Assembly: GCA_018350325.1 (NCBI GenBank)
Contig: JAEVLN010000015.1
Coordinates: 1,508,008-1,572,007, forward strand
Origin: Globodera rostochiensis
Lineage: Eukaryota > Nematoda > Chromadorea > Rhabditida > Heteroderidae
Direction: 5' to 3'
DNA: 64,000 bases
Every line of letters begins with the position of its first letter. Within the stretch, counting starts at the first letter, position 1. The notes beneath the pieces are model-generated. The model had not been told where the DNA came from. It searched no databases and saw only the letters and a program-made list of their open reading frames with translations. The translations under genes and the position numbers were made by a program. This document shows, in pieces, positions 11,428 to 24,908 of the stretch.

Positions 11428-13823
11428 ATGTCATTGGGAAAGAACAGCTTCTCACCAACGACTTTGACCTTTCTGCTTTTGGTCACCAGCATTGCTCTGT
11501 TCATGCAAAATGACGGAGTGATGGCTCAGAACACAGGTGAAAGGGGGAGCCCAAAGCCCAACATTCAAATCTTTAAAAGTCTTTGAAATGGAAAATAATC
11601 TTTCACTTTAATTATTTTGAAATTGGCACAATTTCCCTTCAGGCAAATGCTACTCCTTTTCCCCCGGGCTGACTATTCCCGGGGCCGAATTCCGACGGGA
11701 CTACGGACTTTCTCGCCGAGACTGTGCCGATGTGTGCAAGAGGTATAAAATGGCATAAATATTTTTGGTTCTCTCAAATGGAAAATGAATTTGGCCACTT
11801 CAGAATTCGATTCATTGGCCATCCAAACAATTTTAGCGACTTGTGCTGCATGGCGTTTGAGTGGCGTCGCAACGGCGGCCAATGCACACTGAAGAGCCGA
11901 TCGTTGAATGGCACGGTGACAGCGGCATCGAAACTGGAAGAGAAGCACGAACGGCAGAAGGAGACGTCCGCGGAGTCGGAGCAGGACAAGGACAACAACA
12001 ACAACAGTGGCGGGGACGCCATATTCTTCGCACTATGCCTGGACTACGGTATGTGCGCTGTCGGCGGCAGGGAGGGGCAGAACAAAACAAAAAAGTGGCC
12101 ACTCCGGTCTGGGGACAGACAGCCGAATGTCGAGAATCAATAGCCAATCAAATCCATGATTGGGCTTCTTCCTCTTCAACCGCCCATTTTTAACTTCCGG
12201 AAAATTCCTTCGGATTAGCCTTTTTGATTTCTGTCCACGAATTCGTCGCCGCTCCAGGCCAGAAAGATATCTTCAATTACACTAATTGGTTGGAGAAGAA
12301 ACGCGTCCAAAGCGCCTGGGGGGGGGGGGGATTAGAGTTCAAAAACACACAGAAAATGCCAAAAATTGATCTCTAAAAAGGCAGAAAATGCGCAAAAGTC
12401 AGTCGCCAATTTAAGGCGATCCTTTTGAAGTCCAAAATGTTTTGCGGCGTCCAATCACAGCCCAAAACATTTCTTCCCGGCCGCCGATAGACCCAAACAA
12501 AATGCCGGAAATGCCGGAAGGGTTGTGCCAATGTGCCAATACCACCCGGTCAGCAGAAGCCCCTCATGGCGGCGAGATGTGATCTTTGCGATGGAGGCGC
12601 TAGGGATGGGATGGAATTATGCATTTTTATGTGGAAAAGCACTTTTGGAGTTTCCGTGCCAATTCCATTTGGAAATTAAAAATTTTGTACTCTTTCCCCG
12701 TCCATTTTCGTCCCAATTAATTCACCGGCGCCGGCAAAGGACAGAGCAAAAAGCCGACAGATTTTGTTGACCTTTTTTTGGCTTATGGACAAATGTTTTT
12801 TTGGTGGTTAAGCACATTTATTTTTTTTTGGAATGCGGAAGTCAAAACGTGTGCATCGATGTAAAAGTTTTGTCGTCACCACTTTTAGAATAATTGTCTA
12901 AAGAAAGGACCCCCCCCCCCCCCGGCGATTCTGGCAATCCCCCGAAAGGTGAATGAATGGACTGACGACAACATTTTACGCATTTTGGACCATTTCACGC
13001 GGCATTTGGGTGAATTAAAGGCGCATGGATTCGAATTTGGAGACAGGCAATGAATGGGGGCAATTGATGATGACGCCCACGGCGTTAGCGTAAAGACGGA
13101 AACAAACATTCGTCCCAAAGCCCCCCGGGGGGCACAATACAAAGAAAAAGGAAAATGCAAATACTTATAACTATTATGAGGAAGAGAGAACGGACAAAAT
13201 GAAAGGTCATGCCTATTAAGGACTTAGGCCCCGGGGGCAGCGATAACACCTCAGGGCGTTTCCTTGGCCGGAAGCGAAGGTGCTAATGGCATTTCCGAAT
13301 GAATAATGTACGGTTGAATACACACATTAAGGAAGGAAAAATATGAATATTATATACATAAAGCACGGGGGGAGGCTTTGGGGTGATGTGCCGCGGGGGA
13401 AGACAGAGGCGCATTCACCGGACTAACCCGTCAATGCACCCCCTCAGGCGACTCCGACCGGGACCGCTTCTGGGACCACGAACTGTCCGGTCCGGTGGTC
13501 GCTTCTGCCGGAGCCATCGAACGCGGCAAATGCGCGGAACTTTGCGGCGACTTCGCGATGCCCGTCGCTGGCGGCGCAAAGCGCTATCGGAGAACGGAAC
13601 GCGCGGAGCCAACGCCGCCGGAGGGCAGGGTAAATTAATTTTTGATTTTGGAACAATTCGGCAACTTTTTGCTCTTCAGAGCAGCAGCGGCTCTGCTGTC
13701 ATCTACAGCTGGCGTACCCAGGACCCGGCGGACATGGAAGCGCCGTTGGGCGAGTGCCAATGCATTTCCGTGCTGCAACATATTCGAATTAGCTTCGGCT
13801 CCTTCGCCGGCTTTTTGATGTGA
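11428..13823 (+). CDS. Secreted PAN/apple-like cysteine-rich protein
   Basis: Five exons join in frame: 11428-11536, 11643-11742, 11837-12048, 13448-13629 and 13680-13823, giving 248 residues. The chosen ATG opens a good signal peptide: a polar start, the hydrophobic core TLTFLLLVTSIALFM and a likely cut after GVMA. An in-frame ATG at 11275 would add 51 residues and turn the core into a signal anchor. The mature part has CADVCKSDLCCMAFEW and GQCTLKSRS, which follows the PAN/apple cysteine and aromatic pattern. A second cysteine-containing half has GKCAELCGDF and GECQCISV. An acidic linker between them holds an Asn run. Intron 3 is 1.4 kb and full of homopolymers, and no exon was seen inside it. 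PAN modules bind protein or carbohydrate; the partner is unknown. It is probably extracellular. Confidence 0.7.
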
Positions 13824-14190
13824 CCGACGCGGACTCTGCCAGCGGCAATAACCCCGCCACCAATCCATTCAATCCCAGTCAGAACATATCAAAATATTTA
13901 AACCCTGCGAAATAACCACTTAATATTTTCACAATGCACCGGAACAGGTCAACTCGACTCGCCAGTCATAAATTAGCCATTAGCTAAGCAAATCAAATAA
14001 AATTGATACCATTCAGAAGCTCTTTATTTGAGGAGATCAAAAAGCTGCAATATTTTATCCATTATTTGGTCAACTACGAACAAAAAAGATGTGAAAGAAT
14101 TAGTGCATTGTCATGATGAAGCAACAAATATACAATTAGCTTAAAGTTTGTGACTGGGCGTCGACCAATGGCAATTTTGTTGCACGAAAG
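13824..14190. other. Convergent spacer
   Basis: AT-rich 3' spacer between the PAN gene (+) and trehalose-6-phosphate synthase (-). No gene or repeat was seen. Confidence 0.45.
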
Positions 14191-17100
14191 TCACTCCTCC
14201 GCGGAAGAGCTTTGGCGCTGATGGCGTTGGGAAACCGTCGCGCCTCGAGAGATTTCACGGATAGTCGCCTGGGGTGGGGAGGGAAGTCAGATTAAGCCTA
14301 CAGTCCAGGCCACACGCCCACCGACCTGTGCCATCGCTCCCAACAACACTTCGGGCGAGGAAACAAACACAAAATGCCCATTACCGAAGCTTTCGCAAAG
14401 TTCGGCAACCTAAAACAGAAACGATAAAATAATCAAACAAAAAATGATGGTCTCTCTCCCGTTTCCTACCTTCTGTCGCAGTGCCACATTGCTTTCGGGT
14501 GCCACCCAAACTGTGTACACATTCTGAAAAATTGTTATATTATGAACGTGACAAGACATGGTTGTTATTGCAAATTTAATTTTTATTTAAAATTAAATCT
14601 ATTTGTGTATACAATTTGCTTTCCTACCTTTGGGTTATGCTCCAAACAAGTGCGCAGCATCGGTATGTCCGTCTCGGAGTCGCCGCACACCAAAATGGTG
14701 CCTTCGCGAAGGTTACACTTCAAATGTTCGATCAGCAACTGGATGCCGTTGCCCTTGTCAAAAATGTGCCCAAACTCAGACTGAAAACAAATTTATTTGA
14801 AATGACGGCATTCTTTCAGCGCTTTCAACAAAAAAATTTAAAACAAATCCCACACCTTAATGAAAATTTTGATGTCCGTTTCTGTGGTCTTCACTTCCAG
14901 CAACTGCCGACTGGGGTCCGTGTCCTCAACGATGGCACGAATCTTGCGATCAATGTGCTCCTTCAGCTCACGCGGCACTGTGCCAAACACGTCCTAGAAA
15001 ACTAGGCATTTAGTCAACAGCCTAATCAAAACGGCGCTTAATGCCCAAACACACACCTGATGCGCCAAAGTCACGTGCCCGTAATGTTTTTGCAGTCCGG
15101 AGCCGATCCAGACAAAAATTTTGAACTCCGGATGCTCCAACAGGTCGGAAATGGAGTCGAAAACGTAGTTCAGTTTCTCCAGGTCCGCCTCCGGGATGGA
15201 CTGGTCCTTAAACTTGTTGGCCGGATTCACGAACCATTCTCGACCCGCGGAGGCGCCAATGTAATAATAGCCCTCGGGGATGGTGCACACGTCCAAAATG
15301 CCTTTTAAAGTAAATTATTGTTTTTAGTTTGGAATGAATATTAAATTAGACGGGAAATAAATTATAGACTTTCATTGCATTCGAAAAGCCCACCCAATTG
15401 GATCATCGGCGCAGTTGTGACGATGGCGCAAGTTTGTGCGCATCGACGCGCAAACTGGGCTTGAATGACGCCAGAATATGCGGGCTGAATGCTGGCCATG
15501 TATGAGCAACTGTAGGACTTCAAAGTGCCGTCCCGATCAGTGAAAAAGTAGTTGAAGTGATCGGCGTCAATGAACAGCTTCAAAGGAAAAATGCAAATGA
15601 AAAAGCATCAGTCGTCTATTTAACAATATTTTTATTGTGTGAAAATGAATTTGAAGTAACACCAAACTGACATCGACCACCGCCGCCACTTCGCTCCGGA
15701 ACATTGCCTCGGAGACGGGATGGTAGACCTGCAGATGGGAGACGAACTGTTCAATGTTGTACACGTCGTCGGAGTGGATGAACTGCAGAAACTGGAGATC
15801 CCTGTCGAACTCCTCAATCTCGTTTTTGATGTCCAGCCGCACCATCTCTTCGTCCTCCGTTCTGCTGCCTCCAGCGGAGTCAACGGGCATAGAAGACGTG
15901 CCATCCTCATTGCTTCCGGCACCCATACCGGCGCCACCACCGCTGGTCGTAGCCGTTGCGCGCAATCGAATTTGGCTCGTGCCAGGCACACAGCTGAGCT
16001 CCAGCGACTCCTTGGCGTTCTTTAGCGATATGCTGAAGTGCGTGTGGATGTGAATGCCCTAAGGTTGAAAGACTTTTGGCATTTGATAAATGATGTCCTC
16101 TAATGCCGGCCGGCCTCCGACCGACCTTTAGCACTCGTTCAACAATGCCTCGACGGACGTCCCGCGTGCGCAGCATCAAATTGAAAAACTCGCCCAGCGT
16201 TGTGACCTGCATTTGGCGGATCACCTGATGAGACCAGCCCGGGTCCATGAAGGTGGCACTCCACCTGAAAAATGGAGAATTCTGATCTAAAGAGGATGCG
16301 TCAAAATAGAATTTAAACAAAAAAACAACAAAAATATCGGTCAAAAGCCCCTCCCCCTGGGCACCGTTCAATGTCATTGGCCATGATGAACTCATTGAGC
16401 ACGTTCCCATGCCGATGTCTGTCCTCCTTCGTCTCCATAGCTGCCGAATGAAAGGCATCCGCAAAAGTCTCCGCATCAAACAGATCTTCAACCTAAAATT
16501 AGAAAAAAAAACCCGATTAAAAACACATTCCCCTGTAATATTGACGACTTATTTGTTAGAACATTTACCCTATGGTAGTTCGGGTCCTTGGCAGCGTAAA
16601 GGCCGGCAGTGTTGAATTGAATTTCGGCTCCCGCACCGGTGGAGAGGACGAGACTCGCGCTCGGGTTACACAACAGCATTTCCTTGGCCACCAAATTCAT
16701 GCCATCCTGGGAGAAAGATTAGATTAAAGAAACACGTCCAGATAATATTTTAATCTGAAAAGCGCACTTTTTTGGGCGTCACAACTCCGATGTCCATGGC
16801 CAAGTAGTGGGCAACCAGTTCGCTGCGTTGCAGTCCATTCGTCTTGAAAATTACCGGGCGCCATCCGGGATGAGCCTTTTCGTCGGAAAAACGGTGGTTC
16901 ACGGCTTCCGCTAACTTCGTGCATTCGTCCTGCGGAGAAATTCAATTCAAACAGTGAAAATTTAGGGAATTACGGACTTGATAGACTCTGTACGTGTCCA
17001 CACTGCTCCGGTTGGTAACGGCGACCTAAAAATATTAATTATTTAGGAAAAGATATTTGCAAGCTGCACCTGGAAGAGAATATCTTTGCCCACCCTTTCC

Positions 17101-19987
17101 GGGTGTTTTTCCAGGTATCGCTGGTAGGCCAACAGTTTTTCCTTGATGCCTTTGGTGTAGTCAAAACGTTCCACGGAGAAGAAAAGACACACGTCCTTAG
17201 CGGGGTTTTCTCCAAAAACCTTCAAACATAAATTTTTTAAATTATTTTCGAAATTCATACTGACCTCCTTGCGAATGTTGTCCGCCCGTTTTATGGTCGA
17301 CGCGTCACGCGCAATCTTCAGAAAGTCCTCGTTTTTGATGCTGACCGGAAACACACCGAGTGAACAACTCCAGCCCTGGTAGGTGACCACCACCACGTCC
17401 AAAGTCTCCTCCTTCTTCACTTTGGCAGTTGGCTGAAATTTGAATTAAAAAAAGATTTTTACATAATTTTGTTTACCAAATGCGTTTGAACCAGCTGGAT
17501 GAATTTGGTGCGGTCCCGATGGGTCTGGAAGCCAACTTTGGAGAAGCGAAGCAAACCCCGCAGAATGGGAAAGGCACACAGGCGAAAGCGCTCGAAAAAG
17601 TTGTCGGGGGGCTTAAAAAAGACATTTTTACATTTGCGAAATCAGAAATCCTTAAACATTTTAGAAGCGATTAATAAATGCAAATTTGAAAGCTTTATTC
17701 TGACTAAAAATGCTGTTCTCCTCTGACCTGAAACGGAATGTGGAGGAAGAAACCGATTTCCAAGTTCTGCTCCAACGATTGCATGATTATGCCCGTCAAC
17801 ATCAGATGGTAGTCGTGGATCCAAATGAAGTCCTGAGGACGCGAATTGCGAACCGCATCAATTGCGAACTGCGAAAATGTTTTATTCCATTTTCTTTTTT
17901 AGAGTTGGGCTGTGAAAAATAAAACAGCAACCTGGTAGTTGACGCGCACATAGGAAAACCAATGTTCGTTGAGCACCTTCGGGTCGTTGTACTCGGGCAG
18001 AATGTACTCGGGAAGGTCGTGCAGTGCCGGCCATAACAATCCGTTGCTGATGCCTCCGTAATACACGTTGTAGTCCTGCTCCTGAACAACGACCTTAAAA
18101 TAAAAAGAATGTTTTTTATTGGGTTTTGAATTGAAAAAAATGATTAATATCAAATAAAGATACCCACCGGGCTCAGTTTGTAGTTGCCACGATTATAGTT
18201 GTTCAGCACGGTATGCAACGACATTTCATCTCGAATTTGGTGTTTGTCCGCCGACTCATCGTCCTCCTTCGACTCGTCGTTCGCGATCAGATGGAAAAGC
18301 ACATCGGCCAGCGCCTAACAAAATGAAAAACAGATTTTCTAAAGAATTAGAACCGATTGTTGTTCTGAAATGAACATATTAAACACCTGTTTCATCAGAG
18401 GAAGGCCCAAAGTATTTGTGGCCGGCGCTGCGATTTGTACGAGGTCAATCCGTTCGGCGATGTTCAGGTCGTTACACATTTTCTCCAAATCCGTGGAATT
18501 GATTTTGGACTTGTCAATGTTCATGCCGAGGTTCGCCAGCCACATGTTCTCTGGGTTCTCCTGGAAGTGAGTAAATGTGAGATTGCCTTTCATTTGATGA
18601 ATAAATTCTAAAAACTTTAAAAAAATTTTTACTTCCATTGTCATGTGATTTTCTAAAAAAATTGATCACTCACCGACATCACCGGATTGACGCATGTGAC
18701 GAGTCCACCCGATCCTTGTTTGATTTGCCATTCACCCGATTCTGCCTGTTTGAGTGCCACCGGCGGCGCATTGGACACGGTGATGACGCGTTGCTGGAAG
18801 TGCTGTGTGTCCACCAGGCCTCCACACACCTCCGACCCGTCAGTGCCACTCGAGTGTTGTTCGTCTGAACCTATATTTCGAGGAGATCAAAAAATTCAAA
18901 TGTCAAAAAATAATGGATAAACGATGCTAATGATACCCACCAGAATTCGGTTGCTGTTGCAGTGACTGTTTGTCCGCGTTGTCTTCAAGGTGTTCGTCAT
19001 CGCTCGCGTCGGAGGCCTCTGTGATGACGGACGAACTGTCCGAGGCGTTCTGTGACGAAGTAGACAACGTCCGCCGCTGCTGCATGTGGTGGAACTGCTC
19101 GCCAAAGCGCTTTGCATGTGAGCCAAGCAGCGACTCGCGAATGCCCGGGATGGCCGCATAAAACTCTCTACACAGAAGGGATGAATTGAGTCCAGTTTTA
19201 TGAACGTTTTTATCCCAATAAGCTTTACTTCAATCGACTTCGGCCCGTGTTCACATCGTATAATGTGAGGTTGAAAAGCAATGCGTCGCGGTATCTGCAA
19301 CCGAAAAGAATTAATAATGAATTTCCGCAAAGGAAGCTCACTTCGTCCCATGGGCCATGTCCGACTCGTAAATGTACGGAATGGCGGCCTTCAGAAATTG
19401 GGCGGTGTTGGACCCTAAAAACAGTGGAATTCGTGTGAATTGAAAATTTAAAAAGTTGTCTATTTCAGTGATTATAATATACCGAGAATGCCGACAAAAT
19501 GCTCAAAAAAGCCAACACTCTCAAAACAGTGCTGCAGACAATATTCCAAACAGGAAAGAAGACCCTGAAAACCGAATACGATAGATTTTCGAAGTTTTCG
19601 ATAACCGGTATTCAAACCTTGAAGGCGATCTCCGAGTCGACGTCCCGTTTTCGCCAAACATTTGCCAATCTGAATTGTTCTTTTTTTCTAAACATCAAAT
19701 TACCAATTCTCACTCTTCAATGCCACGATTCATCGCCTGCTCAAAGGTACAATCGTCGCTCAGCTTATTGGCACAATTCAACTTTTCCAAAATCCTTAGA
19801 ATGACCTAAACTAAGGGAACTGTAGGAGTTGTTGTTACTCACTCGTCCATTCTATCAGAAAGCAACTCGCCCGGTTTAAGGCAACTACCTAATTTCTTTA
19901 TTTGAAGAATTATAGAAAATCGGAGTTTTTAGGTGTCTTCACCTTCCGGGCGCTTTCCTCTTGCGCTTTAATGTCGATGTTATTCAT
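14191..19987 (-). CDS. tps: Trehalose-6-phosphate synthase, nematode type
   Basis: The enzyme joins glucose from UDP-glucose to glucose-6-phosphate, making trehalose-6-phosphate for sugar storage and stress tolerance. It runs on the minus strand in about 20 exons. An acidic Ser/Gln-rich linker is encoded around 18690-19150. The GT20 catalytic domain follows: DFIWIHDYHLML (about 17795-17835), VVVTYQGWSCSLGVFPVSI (17335-17395), FFSVERFDYTKGIKEKLLA (17130-17190), AMDIGVVTPKKDGMNLVAKEM (across the intron near 16710-16760) and LVLSTGAGAEIQ. The C-terminal half is a HAD-like domain with TDRDGTLKSY (15520-15550), so the DxD nucleophile motif is intact, plus GGILDV-type and CGDSETDIPMLR segments. The order matches the TPS-1/TPS-2 proteins of worms. 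The last exon ends in RQSSSAEE. The 5' end is tentative: a 15-codon exon (19987-19943), a 9-base microexon (19851-19843) and 19805-19714 fit the splice motifs, but the next join is not in frame as I read it. Confidence 0.9.
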
Positions 19988-20629
19988 TGGAGCAAGAATA
20001 AGATAAGATTGGTGGATTTGACTTGTAGCTCAGAATCTGAAAATTTGATGAGCGAGTAAAACACGTTAATTTCAATTTCAATTTTTAAAAAGACAGTCGA
20101 ATTCAGAACACTCCTTGCATCTGACGCACGAAAATTCTAAACAAAAACAAAACGAATAAAAAATAGAGATGAGCAATCCTTCGAAATTAAATGCTAGAAA
20201 TGTGCTTGTCTCAGCAAATTTCTTTCTAATTTACAGGGCTCTCACATTAATGAAGCGAATTCTTTCATTTTCTTCGAATATTTTACCTTCAAATTTTCCC
20301 ATTGTGTCGTCGTGTCATTGCCCCCCCCCCTTCGAAATCCCTAATTAAATTTTGAAAATACATACCTAAAGGTGAATAATCTGACTTTACACAGTTCACA
20401 ACTCATTTCGAAAATTAAAAAAAGCCGAAAAAGATTTTAAAAGGGGTTTCGGGGTCGTAGAACCCAAAAACAGACCTTCGATTCGACCTAACATTAAATC
20501 TCTGAATTTCACATTTTTATTGGGAATACTTAGTTATACGTATCTGCTACATAATACCTAACTAAACCTGTTCAAATCGTCAAGATTTGGACACAGAACC
20601 AATATTACATAATCTTATTCGAGCACAAA
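19988..20629. other. Divergent intergenic region (tps / SLC17)
   Basis: 642 bases of AT-rich DNA between two divergent genes, probably with both promoters. It contains one C run near 20321-20330. No coding exon, RNA gene or clear motif was recognised. Confidence 0.4.
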
Positions 20630-23600
20630 ATGTGCGATTTGCGGTCGACCTTCTTAAAACCATTGGATTTGGAAACTATTGAGGAAGAGGAGGCCGACTT
20701 TCTTTCACAACACTCACGCAACAATTTGAGAAACGGTAACAGACGAAGTGGAGGAGCACAGTCGAGACCACTTAGTCAAGCGAATACCATCACGACGTGA
20801 GTAAAAGTGGACCGTTCTTTGGTGCACAACAATCATTAGAAGGGGGGGGGGGGACAGCTCGTCCAAAATGAGTCATAATGCCTCTGGATGGACAACTTTA
20901 ATTTCAGATATGACACGCAGCATGATTTGTTGTTGGACGTGAACAGCCTTGCGTATCTGAACGTTAACAGTGGCAGAGCCAACGGGTCACGGCGCAATTC
21001 GATGCAACGATCCACGGGAAGCGCATTTGTGGGAGACAGGGGATCAATCGTCACCAACAAAACGTATTTCTTTTTGCTTTTATTGGTTTCAAAAAAACGT
21101 CCTTCCGCTCTCCCCATGTTTTTTGACTCTACGCAAATTGAAGATTTGTTTTATTTTTAATTTTGAACACACAGAAAAAGTTTGGACAAATGGGACAGCA
21201 ATTATTACTATAATGACTACGACCCGAACGACCCAATGGACATTTACTTGTCGAATAATACACCACGAAGGGACAGAAGCCGTGGGACGCCGACGTAAGG
21301 AGAGGAGGAGAGAGTGTCTTCGGGAGAATTCATCCCAATTTAAATTTACAACACTTTTGGCAAATTTCATAATTGGCATTTTGTTATTGAAGAAGACAAT
21401 TTGAATAATTTTGAAGCATTCAGTTTTACGCCATAGTTTTTTTAAAAAAAACTTCAGATATGTGTTGAAAAAAACTTGATTTTTTGTTTGTCTAAAATAT
21501 GCCGTTAAGCACTCCGACAAGGATGTCCAATTGGTTGGGTTGGCTTTGGTGTGGTTCGTCCGTGCGCTTTTTCATTTTGCTCCTTTCCTTCCTTTCGCTC
21601 GCCTCTCTTTTTGCCAACATTCAATTGTTCAATTTGGTCGCTCTCTACGCGGAAAAAGACCTTCTGCCCCCGTTTTTGCAACATCAGTCGGGTGGGAAAA
21701 AACAGAAATTTTATATAAATTTGCTTTAGAAAAAACTCTTTTTCTTGTATTGTATTTTTTTTTTCCTTATTTTCAGTTGTTTCAAAGACTGTTTGGTCGC
21801 CTCCCGACGCCTCGCGTTGGAGCAACAACTTTGGCGACGGCAACGGAAGTGTTTTGGACAAGCCGGGGGAGGAAGAGCGTTTGCTGACCGTTGTTCGATT
21901 GAACGAAGAGGCGGCCGCCAATGGTGTTGAGGCAGTGGACACTGTTTGGGCGGCGAGCAACGGAACGGAAACGCTGTCAAACGTTGAAAAAGGTGCGCAG
22001 CCGGCGGTGCCATTCATTCCATTGGGAAATCGGACCCAATTTATACATTAACAAGGCTTTTTCCGACACATCTCGCCAAATTCAAAAAAGCAGCATGTCC
22101 AATGCGTTTATTGGTATTGCAATTCTTTATGCAAAAAATTGTGGGATTTTAAATTTGTTTAAAAAGCTTAAACGTTTTAAAGGCAAAGGACAACAACACG
22201 CGCCTTCACCGGGAAAACACCGAAAAGGCGGTTATGGAGACGGGCTGTCCACTCGCTTGCTGCAAAGCTTTTCGTTCAGTGTGCCGGGCATTGGAATTTT
22301 GGTTTGTTTTTAAAACACAAATTCATTAGACATTACAAATTTTTATTTATTCATTTTGGTTCGAATTTATGAGGGGTTCGCAAAAATCCAACCAAAAAAA
22401 ATATTGCAATTTCAGCTTGGCCATTTTCCGTGCGTCTTTCTCATCCGTCGCATAAGTGCCCACAAAATGATTTTCACCGCTTTAATAATCTCTGGCGCCG
22501 TCACGGCCGCATTTCCATTCATCATCAATTCGGGTTTTGTTTGCTTACGTGGCATTTTTTTAATAATAATTCGGAGGTCGAACATTGGACTATGTTTGGA
22601 TTTGGACTGTTTTTCTTTTCTGATGGGCTTAAAATTTAGGAGTTCTTTTTGTTGTTCTGTCGCGTGCCTTACTCGGTCTCGCCTTTTCGCCCGCCTTTGT
22701 CTTCGTCGGTGTCAATGCGGCCAATTGGGCCACACTCGGCGAGCAACTTTTGTTCATTTTGGCCGGGTTCATGGCAGTTCAGGTACTTACTATACTTTGT
22801 TTTTATAAATTTACTCCTAAACCCTCCGATATTTAAGTTCGGGCCAACGCTCAGCTGGGTCAGTTCGGTCTTCATTCTCTCTGTTGACAGTCACAACAGT
22901 CGCATGCGTCTTTTTGGTCTCCATTCGGGTTGGTGAGACCGTTCATCTGTTGGAAAGTTTTGTTTTATTTTTAGCGGTGAGCACTCTTTTGGCCATCCTT
23001 TGGCTCATTTTCTACCGAGACCACCCGCAAAAGTACGCTTTGGTGAATGGCGAAGAAATTGCTCGGATCACCAGGGGCAAATCCATCGTAAGCTGTCATT
23101 AACACTAATATTTGGCGATTTTGCAACAACAAAAAACTTTGTCGATACAGCGACTGCTTCTCACTTATTTATTAAATTATAATCATACGAATAACGCGTT
23201 TAAAAGCTCAAATATTAACCATTGGGTTTACAAATTAGAGTGGAAGGGTGAGGCAAGAAACTAAGAAATAATAGTGTTTTCAAGCAAAGCATTGTCTGTT
23301 TTTTTTGCCCCGTTTGTAGCGTCGTACTGCTCGGCCTCGTCTGCCTCGCAGTCTTGGCTGCTTGTTGGTCCGTTCGGCCTCCGCCTGGGCCTGTTGGGTT
23401 TCTTCCTTCTGCTATTTCTTCGTCGTCCTCTCTCTGCACATTTTTTTGCCGGTCTTTACGTACAAAATGCTTCAGCGCTTCATTGACGCCACCATCGTTG
23501 TTTCTTTTGTCTTTTTGGTATTTATTAATCGCGTTTTTCCTTTAAATTTAAAAATGTTTTAAACTCACAGTTGGTCTCTCATCTCTTCGTCCACTTGATC

Positions 23601-24335
23601 AGCGGCTTTTTTGGCCCCTCTTCTTCTTGGAAAGTGCGCACGCTCAATTCAATCGGCTTTTTGAGCTCATCAATTCTTTTTCTCACCATGACCATCATTC
23701 CCCGTGACCATCTCTACGAAAATCGGTTGGTTTCACTTTAATCGGTCAACTTTTTGTGATTTTAAACTCGGGATTTTCATATTTTAGTTGTGCCCTCCTC
23801 CTTCGACTCTGTCTTATCCCCCTGGGCGCCTGTTCCGCGGGCGCTATCAAATCCGCCGCTGTCTGTGGACGCCTCTTCACCCAGCACATTGTGGCGCATA
23901 TGCAAATTGCGTTCGGACTGGCCTATTTCATTGTGCCGACAATGGTGTTTATGATCGGTGCTGAGAGGTGAGTCGAGGCAATAAGGATAAAAGAAGGGTC
24001 CCGAATTGTCTTTAATATACCACCACGTTTTACTCATAAAAAGTCATAATAAATAATAATGCATTTTATCTGATATTCATTCTCCAAAACAGCCCAATTG
24101 TCAACTGGCGTTTGCTTTTCCTGTGCTGTGCACTCGTCCTTCTGGTCGGCTTGGCTTTCTTTGTCATTTTTGGCAGTGGTAATTAATCATTCTTTTATTC
24201 TTTTTTTTTTGTCCATCTCCAACTCCGTGGCCTCTTTCAGGCGTTCCGACCGGTTGGGCCAATCAATGGGCGGAGGAGGCCAAGGAACGCGACTCGTTGC
24301 TGATGGTCAAATTTACGAAGACTCCGTTTGAATGA
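20630..24335 (+). CDS. SLC17-family major facilitator transporter
   Basis: This is a multi-pass membrane carrier of the anion/phosphate/vesicular glutamate-like SLC17 family. The N-terminal 150 residues are cytosolic, acidic and Ser/Asn-rich (start DLRSTFLKPLDLE). The first membrane helix is FFILLLSFLSLASLFANIQ, followed by an extracellular loop with Asn-rich sequence. Core family landmarks are SRALLGLAFSPAFVFVGVNAANW, LLAILWLIFYRDHPQKYALV, FIDATIVVSFVFLLVSHLF, LISGFFGPSSSWKVRTLNSIGF, GAIKSAAVCGRL and NWRLLFLCCALVLLVG, with a C-terminal tail ANQWAEEAKERDS like other SLC17 members. Around 22840-22980 one exon join is uncertain: FGPTLSWVSSVFILS and VACVFLVSIRVAVSTLLA lie in different frames there. 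Its substrate cannot be read from sequence. Stop at 24333-24335. Confidence 0.8.
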
Positions 24336-24908
24336 GGAGAGAGCTCTTTTTCTCACCGCTCTTTTTTTGCCTTATCTCTTAACCAGAGTCATATATAATT
24401 TCAGATAGAAGAATTAAATCAATTCCACAATTTTATGATTGTTTTCTCCGAGGACATTCCATGCGAGAATGTTAAGCCACAAAAAATTTTGAGTTGTTTT
24501 CTGACATTTCCGGGAATGTCCTTCTCTTCCATCGTCTCTCTCTATTCGCTCATGCTCACAAATCCCAAAATAATCTATCAGTCGTTTACGTGTCCGTCCG
24601 TTCTCCACCCGATATTCTCTTAGTTCAGCAAGTGCATGCCATGCCGTCCATCCATTATCATATTTTACTTGCATTTATGTTTATGTTTGTTTCAATTGTT
24701 TGTCGGTCTTGGGCCCATGCTCAAAAACATTTTTGATGATAATTTATTTTGATCTATATTTTTTGGAGAAAAAGTCGTTTTCCAACTGAATTCAAATCGC
24801 TAGGAGCACATTGCATCATAATCTGGAGTGAATATGCCAATGCCATATTTCAATAAATGGACTAAAATAGTGTTAACTTGGTAAGTCAGAAGCCGGTACG
24901 AACGCAGC
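24336..24908. other. Spacer between SLC17 and SLC25A21
   Basis: 573 bases, AT-rich, on the same-strand side of both genes. No exon, RNA gene or repeat was recognised; it should hold the 3' end of one gene and the promoter or trans-splice site of the next. Confidence 0.4.
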
